In this document: positions 1-4,762 of the stretch, piece after piece
Layout: each line of letters starts with the position of its first letter
Numbering within the stretch: position 1 is the first letter of the stretch
Assembly: GCA_028290925.1 (NCBI GenBank)
Contig: JAQGIX010000192.1
Coordinates: forward strand, 1 to 5,147
DNA: 5,147 bases
Direction of reading: 5' to 3'
Source of the DNA: Phenylobacterium sp.
GTDB taxonomy: Bacteria; Pseudomonadota; Alphaproteobacteria; Caulobacterales; Caulobacteraceae
Notes under the pieces: generated by a model
What the model saw: only the letters and a program-made list of their open reading frames with translations
Databases searched by the model: none
What the model was told of the DNA's origin: nothing
Made by a program: the position numbers and the translations under genes

Positions 1-822
1 CTGTCGGCGGCGCTGCGCCGCGGGGCGGGCGTGCAGGGGCGCTGGGGCGAGCAGACCCTGCGCAACGTGCTGGAGGCCGCGGGCCTCACCCACCGCTACG
101 ATTTCGAGGAGCAGACCTCCACCGACACCGACGAGGGCCGCCGGCGGCCGGACGTCACCGTGCGCTTGCCGGGCGGGGCGGTGTTCGTGATCGACGCCAA
201 GTGCTCGCTGAACGCCTTCCTGGAGCTGCAGGACGCGCCTGACGAGGCCGCCAAGGCCGCCGCCCTGGCCCGCCACGTCCAGAGCGTGCGGGCCCACATC
301 CAGGGGCTCTCGGCCAAGGCCTACTGGGACCAGTTCGACGCCTCGCCGGACTTCGTGGCCATGTTCATCCCCAGCGACTCGATCCTCGCCGCGGCGCTGG
401 ACCATGCGCCCGACCTGATGACCGAGGCCATGGACCGCCGGGTGGTGATCGTCACGCCCAGCACCCTCTTCGCACTCTGCAAGGCGGTGGCCTACGGCTG
501 GCGGGTGGAGGAGCAGGCCGCCAACGCCCGGCTGATCGCCGAGCTCGGCCGCGAACTCTACAAGCGCATCGCGGTGATGGGCAGCCATGCCTCCCACCTG
601 GGCAAGTCGCTGGAAGCCGCGGTCGGTCGCTACAACCAGTTCGTGGGCTCGCTGGAGACCCAGGTGCTGACCCAGGCCCGCCGCTTCGAGGACCTGAAGG
701 TCGACCACGAGGGCCGCGAGGTGCCGCAGCTGGAGCCGTTGGACACGGCGGTGCGCCCGCTGGCCAAGCTCTCCAAGGGCGAGGCGCCCCAGGTGCGGCT
801 GGTGGCCGGTGACGAGGCGTAA
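1..822 (+). CDS. rmuC: RmuC family protein, C-terminal part (5' end outside window)
   Basis: The reading frame is open from base 1 and ends at TAA (820-822), so 273 residues are visible. The GTG at 31 is internal, because the frame continues upstream with family-like sequence. RmuC proteins are predicted PD-(D/E)XK nuclease-fold proteins linked in E. coli to limiting recombination at short inverted repeats. Visible parts, numbered from base 1: a GRWGE..L..VLE..GL block at about 13-28; the nuclease-like core RPDV (D51) followed by VIDAK (D65, K67); the PDFVAMFIP block at about 116-124; and a C-terminal helical segment with NARLIAELGRELYKR. The usual N-terminal membrane segment and long coiled coil should lie upstream. 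The gene ends 53 bases before def on the same strand, with a promoter-like element in the gap, so def need not depend on rmuC transcription. Family assignment is firm; the biochemical activity is predicted rather than established. Confidence 0.93.
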   Translation: MSAALRRGAGVQGRWGEQTLRNVLEAAGLTHRYDFEEQTSTDTDEGRRRPDVTVRLPGGAVFVIDAKCSLNAFLELQDAPDEAAKAAALARHVQSVRAHIQGLSAKAYWDQFDASPDFVAMFIPSDSILAAALDHAPDLMTEAMDRRVVIVTPSTLFALCKAVAYGWRVEEQAANARLIAELGRELYKRIAVMGSHASHLGKSLEAAVGRYNQFVGSLETQVLTQARRFEDLKVDHEGREVPQLEPLDTAVRPLAKLSKGEAPQVRLVAGDEA

Positions 823-839
823 AGCCGCCATGTCCCACC

Positions 840-868
840 TTGACGCTCTGGATTGAGGCGCCTACCTC
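840..868 (+). promoter_or_regulatory. Candidate housekeeping promoter for def
   Basis: TTGACGC at 840-846 matches the Caulobacter housekeeping -35 consensus TTGACGS at all positions. After a 14-base spacer comes CCTACCTC at 861-868, which fits the -10 consensus GCTANAWC at C, T, A, W and C but not at the G and the second A. If the last base of the -10 box is -7, transcription starts at about 875, one base before the def ATG. The consensus is from memory and the start site is inferred. Confidence 0.5.
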
Positions 869-875
869 GCAAGCC

Positions 876-1385
876 ATGGCGATCCGCGAAATCCTCGTCG
901 TTCCGAGCCCGGTCCTGAAGCAGGTCTCCGAGACCGTGCGCGTGGTCGACGACGACCTGCGCGCGCTGATGGACGACATGCTGGAGACCATGTACGCGGC
1001 CCCCGGCATCGGCCTGGCCGCCATCCAGGTGGGCGTGGCCAAGCGGGTGATCGTCATGGACCTCGCCCGCGACGGCGAGGAGGCGCAGCCGCGCTTCTTC
1101 GTGAACCCGGAGATCCTCTGGGCCTCGGAGGAGACCGCGCCCTACGAGGAAGGCTGCCTGTCGGTGCCGGAGATCTATGACGAGGTCGAGCGGCCGTTGC
1201 AGGTGAAGCTCAAGTCCCTGAACTACCAGGGCGAGGAGATCGTGGAGGACGCCGAGGGCCTGTTCGCGGTCTGCATCCAGCACGAGATGGACCACCTGGA
1301 CGGCGTGCTGTTCATCGACCACCTCTCGCGGCTGAAGCGCGAGCAGGCGATCAAGAAGGTCAAGAAGCTGGTGAAGGCGGCCTAA
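876..1385 (+). CDS. def: Peptide deformylase
   Basis: This enzyme of 169 residues removes the formyl group from the N-terminal formyl-methionine of new proteins in the cytoplasm. All three family motifs are intact: GIGLAAIQ (44-51, Q51 the oxyanion residue), EGCLS (92-96, C94 a metal ligand) and QHEMDHL (135-141, H136 and H140 metal ligands, E137 catalytic). The metal is usually Fe2+. The length is normal for a bacterial deformylase. I chose the ATG at 876 because MAIREIL matches the usual family N-terminus; an in-frame TTG at 840 would add an unrelated dozen residues and overlaps the candidate -35 box. No Shine-Dalgarno sits at normal spacing before 876 (the nearest GAGG is at 855-858), and the promoter-like element upstream would give an essentially leaderless mRNA. 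The gene converges with the lipoprotein gene, with 15 bases between their stop codons. It is separated from its partner fmt by that gene. Confidence 0.97.
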   Translation: MAIREILVVPSPVLKQVSETVRVVDDDLRALMDDMLETMYAAPGIGLAAIQVGVAKRVIVMDLARDGEEAQPRFFVNPEILWASEETAPYEEGCLSVPEIYDEVERPLQVKLKSLNYQGEEIVEDAEGLFAVCIQHEMDHLDGVLFIDHLSRLKREQAIKKVKKLVKAA

Positions 1386-1400
1386 GCGCCGGGGTGGAGC

Positions 1401-1796
1401 CTATTTCTTCTCGACCGTGGTCGTAACGGTCGTGGTGGTCGTGGTCTCGTTCGTGCTCGTCTCGGCCTTGTGCTTCTTCGAGGCGTCCTTCACGGCCGAG
1501 CCGAGGTCCTTCAACGACGCCTTGAGTTCGTTCGCGGCCTTCTTGACCTGGGGGTCCTTGCCGATCGCCTTGAGGTCCTTGCCGGTGTCCTGGCCGGCGG
1601 CCTTGATGTCCTGACCCAGCTTCTGGGCGTCGGCCTTCACTTCCTGGCCGGCGGCCTGCGTCGTCGTCTTCACATCCTGGGCGGTGGCGTTGGTGTCGGC
1701 CTGCGCCTTCTGCTGGTCGGCCTTGCTGCAGCCGGCGACGGCGAGCGTCAGGCCGAGCACGAGAGCGGTGGCGGTGGTCCGGGTCGGGGTGGGCAT
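1401..1796 (-). CDS. Small lipoprotein with LEA-like 11-residue repeats
   Basis: The predicted protein has 131 residues. Residues 1-23 form a lipoprotein signal peptide: a short N-region (MPTPTRTT), a hydrophobic stretch (ALVLGLTLAV) and a lipobox VAGC with C23 as the lipidation site. The mature part is charged and helix-prone. Residues 38-81 form four gapless 11-residue repeats of approximate form xGQ[DE][VIL]KAxxQx, then Lys/Ala-rich helix to about 110, then a Thr-rich tail (113-127) ending VEKK. The repeats resemble group 3 LEA hendecads, which suggests an extended amphipathic helix on the periplasmic side of a membrane; the function is unknown. The start is ATG 1796-1794, supported by AGGAG seven bases upstream; an in-frame ATG at 1832 has no such site and precedes the candidate promoter's -10. 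The gene is monocistronic, with a stress-type promoter candidate. No residue identifies an enzyme. The expression and lipoprotein calls are good; the role is inferred. Confidence 0.85.
   Translation of the reverse strand: MPTPTRTTATALVLGLTLAVAGCSKADQQKAQADTNATAQDVKTTTQAAGQEVKADAQKLGQDIKAAGQDTGKDLKAIGKDPQVKKAANELKASLKDLGSAVKDASKKHKAETSTNETTTTTTVTTTVEKK
1554..1685 (-). repeat. Four tandem 11-residue coding repeats (4 x 33 bp)
   Basis: Read on the minus strand, the four units are TAQDVKTTTQA, AGQEVKADAQK, LGQDIKAAGQD and TGKDLKAIGKD (residues 38-81 of the lipoprotein). Position 3 is Q or K, position 4 D or E, position 5 V, I or L, and position 6 always K. The repeat is stronger in protein than in DNA, so it looks like an old, selected periodicity rather than a recent tandem duplication. 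A 16-bp identical stretch (1588-1603 and 1642-1657) also occurs, but 54 bp apart and so out of the 33-bp register. Confidence 0.75.
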
Positions 1797-1803
1797 GGGC
1801 GCG

Positions 1804-1808
1804 CTCCT
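1804..1808 (-). promoter_or_regulatory. Ribosome binding site that fixes the lipoprotein start
   Basis: The plus-strand bases CTCCT read AGGAG on the minus strand and end seven bases before the ATG at 1796-1794. This is a strong Shine-Dalgarno at ideal spacing. It selects the 131-residue form over the longer form starting at 1832. Confidence 0.8.
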
Positions 1809-1823
1809 GGGATCGGGGTCTCT

Positions 1824-1849
1824 AACTGCCAAGCTTTGAGCCTAGTTCC
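1824..1849 (-). promoter_or_regulatory. Candidate EcfG/SigT general-stress promoter of the lipoprotein gene
   Basis: On the minus strand, GGAAC (1849-1845) is followed after 17 bases by AGTT (1827-1824). The general-stress sigma factor of alphaproteobacteria (EcfG, SigT in Caulobacter) recognises about GGAAC-N16/17-CGTT, so the -35 is perfect and the -10 differs at one base. Transcription would start near 1815, giving a leader of roughly 20 bases that contains the AGGAG site. The spacing, the position and the nature of the downstream product agree with each other. The site is inferred, not tested. Confidence 0.5.
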
Positions 1850-1858
1850 GCGCGCATT

Positions 1859-1887
1859 TTGCATGCCGGCCCGGCGACCGCTACATG
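1859..1887 (+). promoter_or_regulatory. Candidate housekeeping promoter for fmt
   Basis: GCTACATG at 1880-1887 matches the Caulobacter -10 consensus GCTANAWC except at the last base. Fourteen bases upstream, TTGCATG (1859-1865) keeps the TTG of the -35 but little else. The spacing is the same as in the def promoter candidate. Taking base 1887 as -7 puts the transcription start on base 1894, the A of the preferred fmt ATG. The -35 is weak, so the call is moderate. Confidence 0.4.
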
Positions 1888-1893
1888 GCGGCC

Positions 1894-2820
1894 ATGCGCC
1901 TGGCCTTCCTGGGAACCCCCGACTTCGCGGTCGCCGCTTTGAAACGTCTCGTCGAGGCGGGCCATGAGGTGGCCTGCGTCTACTCCCAGCCCCCGGCGCC
2001 GCGCGGCCGCGGCCAGGACCTCAAGCCCTCGCCGGTGCACGCCTTCGCCGCCGAGCACGGACTTGCCGTGCGCACGCCGGCCTCCATGCGCGACCCTGCG
2101 GAGATCGCGGCCTTCCGGGCGCTGGGCCTCGACGCCGCGGTGGTGGTGGCGTTCGGCCAGATCCTGCCGAAGGAGGTGCTGGAGGCCCCCAGGCTCGGAT
2201 CCTTCAACCTGCACGGCTCGCTCCTGCCGCGCTGGCGCGGCGCCGCGCCGATCCAGCGGGCGATCATGGCCGGCGATCCGCTGACCGGGGTCCAGGTCAT
2301 GCGCATGACCGAGGGCCTCGACGAGGGGCCGATCCTGGCCTCGGAGACCCTGCGCATCGGCCCGCTCGACACCGCCCAGACCGTGCACGACCGCATGGCC
2401 GAGGCCGGGGCCGGCCTGCTGGCCCGCACCCTGCCGCTGATCGAGCGTGGCGCGGCCAAGGAGACCCCGCAGGCGGAAGGCGGCGTCACCTACGCCAAGA
2501 AGATCCGGGCGAAGGAGGCGCGCATCGACTGGACCAAGCCCGCCGCCGAGGTCGACCGCAAGATCCGCGGGCTGTCGCCCTATCCCGGCGCCTGGTTCCA
2601 GCTCCCGACGGAGAAGGGTCCGGCGCGGGTGAAGGCCCTGCTCTCCGCCGTCGCGGACGCCGGCGGCGCGCCCGGCGCGGTGCTGGACGACAAGCTGCTG
2701 GTGGCCTGCGGCGAGGGCGCGGTGCGCCTGCTGCGCGTGCAGCGCGAGGGTCGCGGCGCCCAGGAGGCCGCGGCCTTCTTGCGAGGTTCGCCCGTGGCCC
2801 TCGGGACGCGGCTCACCTGA
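1894..2820 (+). CDS. fmt: Methionyl-tRNA formyltransferase
   Basis: This cytoplasmic enzyme of 308 residues transfers a formyl group from 10-formyl-tetrahydrofolate to the amino group of initiator Met-tRNA. The N-terminal Rossmann-type domain opens with MRLAFLGTPDFAV. It has the Fmt loop QPPAPRGRGQDLKPSPVH (about 32-49), the catalytic core FNLHGSLLPRWRGAAPIQ (N105, H107, SLLPRWRG 109-116) and GLDEGPIL with catalytic D143. The C-terminal tRNA-binding domain begins near 205 and includes TYAKKI and GLSPYPGAW. The length is normal. I prefer the ATG at 1894 over 1885 (which adds MAA) because it matches the usual family start and coincides with the predicted transcription start. Neither has a Shine-Dalgarno. 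The TGA stop shares its A with the truA ATG, so the two genes are surely co-transcribed and probably translationally coupled. The divergent lipoprotein gene lies just upstream. Confidence 0.97.
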   Translation: MRLAFLGTPDFAVAALKRLVEAGHEVACVYSQPPAPRGRGQDLKPSPVHAFAAEHGLAVRTPASMRDPAEIAAFRALGLDAAVVVAFGQILPKEVLEAPRLGSFNLHGSLLPRWRGAAPIQRAIMAGDPLTGVQVMRMTEGLDEGPILASETLRIGPLDTAQTVHDRMAEAGAGLLARTLPLIERGAAKETPQAEGGVTYAKKIRAKEARIDWTKPAAEVDRKIRGLSPYPGAWFQLPTEKGPARVKALLSAVADAGGAPGAVLDDKLLVACGEGAVRLLRVQREGRGAQEAAAFLRGSPVALGTRLT

Positions 2821-3575
2821 TGCCCCGCTATCGTCTCGTGATCGAATACGACGGCCGGCCCTATCACGGCTTCCAGGCGCAGGGGGCGCTGCCCTCGGTG
2901 CAGGCGTCGATCGAACGGGCGGTGAAGGGCTTCTGCGGCGAGACGCTTCGCCTGCAGGCGGCGGGGCGCACCGACGCCGGCGTGCACGCCACCGGCCAGG
3001 TGATCCACGTCGACCTGGCGAAGGACTGGAAGCCGGCGGTGGTGCGCGACGCGCTGAACGCCCACCTGGTCCCCGAGCCGATCGCCATCCTGGACGCCAG
3101 CATCGCGCCCGACGGCTGGCACGCGCGCTTCTCGGCCACCGAGCGGCGCTACCTCTACCGCATCCTCAACCGCAAGAGCCCGCCGGCCCTGGACCAGGGC
3201 CGGGTCTGGCACGTGAAGAAGCCGCTGGACGCCGAGGCCATGCACGCCGCGGCGCAGATCCTGGTGGGCCACCACGACTTCACCACCTTCCGCGACCTGG
3301 CCTGCCAGGCGAAGTCGCCGATGAAGACGCTGGACGTGGCCTCGGTGCGCCGCGAGGGCGGCGAGGTGATCCTGGAGTTCGCCTCGCGCTCGTTCCTGCA
3401 CCGCCAGGTCCGCTCGATGACCGGCACCCTGGCGGAGGTTGGCGTCGGCCGCTGGACGGCGGCGCAGGTGAAGGCCGCCCTGGAGGCCCGCGACCGCAAG
3501 GCCTGCGGGCCGGTGGCGCCCGCGGACGGGCTCTACCTCACCGGCGTGGACTACGCCGCGAAGGCCTCGAAGTAG
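2820..3575 (+). CDS. truA: tRNA pseudouridine(38-40) synthase TruA
   Basis: TruA converts uridines 38, 39 and 40 in the anticodon arm of many tRNAs to pseudouridine, acting as a homodimer in the cytoplasm. The protein has 251 residues, normal for the family. It starts with the typical RYRLVIEYDGRPYHGFQ block. It contains the catalytic motif GRTDAGVHA (49-57, D52 the nucleophile) and the active-site tyrosine region HARFSATERRYLYRI (101-115). The block FTTFRDLACQAKSP (about 154-167), the FLHRQVRSMTG segment and the terminal GLYLTGVDY also fit. No good Shine-Dalgarno precedes the ATG; the start overlaps the fmt stop as TGATG, which points to translation by reinitiation after fmt. The last 25 bases overlap the end of dapE on the other strand. 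Confidence 0.97.
   Translation: MPRYRLVIEYDGRPYHGFQAQGALPSVQASIERAVKGFCGETLRLQAAGRTDAGVHATGQVIHVDLAKDWKPAVVRDALNAHLVPEPIAILDASIAPDGWHARFSATERRYLYRILNRKSPPALDQGRVWHVKKPLDAEAMHAAAQILVGHHDFTTFRDLACQAKSPMKTLDVASVRREGGEVILEFASRSFLHRQVRSMTGTLAEVGVGRWTAAQVKAALEARDRKACGPVAPADGLYLTGVDYAAKASK
3551..3575. other. Tail-to-tail overlap of truA and dapE
   Basis: The truA stop (TAG, 3573-3575) lies beyond the dapE stop (minus-strand TAG, 3553-3551), so 25 bp encode the C-termini of both proteins on opposite strands. No separate terminator can lie between the two genes. The two mRNAs must be complementary at their 3' ends. Confidence 0.9.
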
Positions 3576-4696
3576 CGCTGGATCAGGCGCTCATAGACCG
3601 CCTGCAGCATCCGGATCTCGGCGACCGGCGCGCGCTCGTCCACCTGGTGCATGGTCTTGCCCACCAGGCCCAGCTCGACCACCGGGCAGAGCGCGCGGAT
3701 GAAGCGGGCGTCGGAGGTGCCGCCGGTGGTGGACAGCTCCGGCGCGCGGCCGGTGACCTCGCGCACGGCGGCGGCGACCACCTCGGTGAACGGACCGGGC
3801 GCGGTCAGGAACGCTTCGCCGCTGATCTGCGGGGTGACGGCGGCCTGGCAGGACGTGCCCTCGGCGGCGGCCTTGGCCTCCGCCGCGATCCAGGCGGCGA
3901 GCTCGGCGCCCGTATGGTTCGGGTTGAAGCGGATGTTCAGCCGGGCGCGGGCCACGCCGGGAATGACGTTGGTCGCGGTGTTCGGGACCTCGATCCAGGT
4001 GACTTCCAAGTTCGAGGGCTGGAACTCGGGATAGCCCTCGTCGAGCACCCTGGCCTGCAGGGCCGCGAGAGCGCGGATCAGCACCGGCGTGGGGTTGGCG
4101 GCGCGATGCGGATAGGCCACGTGGCCTTGCAGGCCGGTGACCTCGATCTCGGCGTTGATCGAGCCGCGGCGGCCGACCTTGACCATGTCGCCGAAGGTCT
4201 CCGAGGAGGTGGGCTCGCCCACCACGCAGTGGTCGATGACCTCGCCCTCGACGGCCAGCGCCTCGACCACCTTCCGGGTGCCGTCGAGCGCCACGCCCTC
4301 CTCGTCGCCGGTGATCAGGAAGGACAGCGAGCCCTTCCCCTGGCCGGCGGCGAGGGCCGCGGCGGCCGCGGCGGCGAAGGCGGCGATGGCGCTCTTCATG
4401 TCGACCGCGCCGCGCCCGATCAGCACCCCGTCCACCACCTCGGCGGAGAAGGCGTCCTGGCTCCAGGCGGCGGTGTTCCCGACCGGCACCACGTCGGTGT
4501 GGCCGGCGAAGCAGAGGTTGGGGCTCGCGGTCCCGTAGCGGGCGTAGAGGTTCTCGATCTCGCCGAACTTCATGCGGCGGCAGGCGAAGCCCAGGCCGGC
4601 CAGCGTCCGCTCGACCACGTCCATGGCGCCGGCGTCCGCCGGGGTGACGGAGGGCTTGCGGATCAGCTCCCGCGTCAGGTCGATCGCGTCGATCAA
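3551..4696 (-). CDS. dapE: Succinyl-diaminopimelate desuccinylase
   Basis: DapE hydrolyses N-succinyl-LL-2,6-diaminopimelate to LL-diaminopimelate and succinate in the succinylase branch of lysine and peptidoglycan precursor synthesis. The protein has 381 residues, normal for this M20 family dinuclear zinc enzyme. Key residues are all present: AGHTDVVP (H66, D68), GRGAVDMK (bridging D99), TGDEEG (catalytic E132, metal ligand E133), GEPT (E161) and the C-terminal KTMHQVDE (H350). The lid/dimerisation domain spans roughly 180-290, with GHVAYPH (H192) and NVIPG. GGTSDARF near 325-332 is also typical. The start codon is TTG (4696-4694): a stop lies nine codons upstream, no ATG or GTG intervenes, and GAAGG sits seven bases before the TTG. 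The next ATG, at residue 25, would cut off the conserved LIRKPSVTP segment. The gene converges with truA and diverges from the cupin gene. Confidence 0.96.
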   Translation of the reverse strand: MIDAIDLTRELIRKPSVTPADAGAMDVVERTLAGLGFACRRMKFGEIENLYARYGTASPNLCFAGHTDVVPVGNTAAWSQDAFSAEVVDGVLIGRGAVDMKSAIAAFAAAAAAALAAGQGKGSLSFLITGDEEGVALDGTRKVVEALAVEGEVIDHCVVGEPTSSETFGDMVKVGRRGSINAEIEVTGLQGHVAYPHRAANPTPVLIRALAALQARVLDEGYPEFQPSNLEVTWIEVPNTATNVIPGVARARLNIRFNPNHTGAELAAWIAAEAKAAAEGTSCQAAVTPQISGEAFLTAPGPFTEVVAAAVREVTGRAPELSTTGGTSDARFIRALCPVVELGLVGKTMHQVDERAPVAEIRMLQAVYERLIQRYFEAFAA

Positions 4697-4703
4697 GCTC
4701 GTA

Positions 4704-4708
4704 CCTTC
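4704..4708 (-). promoter_or_regulatory. Ribosome binding site that fixes the dapE TTG start
   Basis: On the minus strand GAAGG (4708-4704) precedes the TTG at 4696 by seven bases. It is the only purine-rich element near the start of this frame and supports TTG as the initiator. Confidence 0.65.
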
Positions 4709-4724
4709 GCCGTGGAATGCCTAA

Positions 4725-4742
4725 GTCTGGGCTGTCCTAGAC
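4725..4742. repeat. Inverted repeat in the dapE/cupin divergent gap
   Basis: GTCTGGG (4725-4731) and CCTAGAC (4736-4742) form a dyad around CTGT, with six of seven positions complementary and one G·T pair if transcribed from the plus strand. It sits in the 58-base gap between two divergent start codons, where an operator or a short leader hairpin would be expected. It could equally be chance. Confidence 0.35.
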
Positions 4743-4762
4743 CGGAAAGCCGCCATGCCCAA
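4734..4762 (-). promoter_or_regulatory. Weak candidate promoter for dapE
   Basis: On the minus strand TCTAGGAC (4741-4734) fits GCTANAWC at five of seven fixed positions, and TTGGGCA (4762-4756) lies 14 bases upstream, keeping only the TTG of the -35. A start near 4727 would leave a leader of about 31 bases that includes the GAAGG site. The -35 overlaps the cupin start codon. The match is poor and the call tentative. Confidence 0.25.
4744..4749 (+). promoter_or_regulatory. Ribosome binding site of the cupin gene
   Basis: GGAAAG ends five bases before the ATG at 4755. It is a moderate Shine-Dalgarno that supports this start. Confidence 0.5.

Noticed and set aside
830..856. Eight-codon mini-ORF (MSHLDALD) between rmuC and def
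   Set aside because: It has no Shine-Dalgarno and would be absent from the predicted def transcript. Its leading bases (821-832) recur exactly at 4746-4757 before and through the cupin ATG, but a 12-base match in such GC-rich DNA is not informative.
840..875. TTG at 840 as the def start
   Set aside because: It would add 12 residues not seen in the family and lies on the -35 box; the ATG at 876 matches the usual N-terminus.
452..1322. Two long minus-strand open frames (452-1057 and 630-1322) opposite rmuC and def
   Set aside because: Both are antisense to clear genes, have low-complexity composition, and span the boundary between two real genes.
1376..1390. GGCG...CGCC hairpin at the def 3' end as a terminator
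   Set aside because: The stem is only 4 bp with a 7-base loop and no T-run follows on either strand.
1797..1832. ATG at 1832 as the lipoprotein start
   Set aside because: It has no Shine-Dalgarno, puts a charged stretch before the signal peptide, and lies upstream of the predicted transcription start.
1417..1967. Plus-strand open frames opposite the lipoprotein gene (1417-1614, 1470-1967)
   Set aside because: The minus strand has a signal peptide, lipobox, Shine-Dalgarno and protein-level repeats. The plus frames only mirror the repeats and the Thr-rich tail as Val/Leu runs.
1822..3401. Minus-strand open frames at 1822-2388, 1980-2489 and 2580-3401
   Set aside because: They are shadows of fmt and truA with no recognisable motif, and the real genes keep full catalytic signatures.
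4715..4743. CCTAGACC (4736-4743) as a -10 box for the cupin gene
   Set aside because: No -35 lies at the right spacing (GAATGCC is found there), and the implied start at 4750 would leave the GGAAAG ribosome site outside the mRNA.
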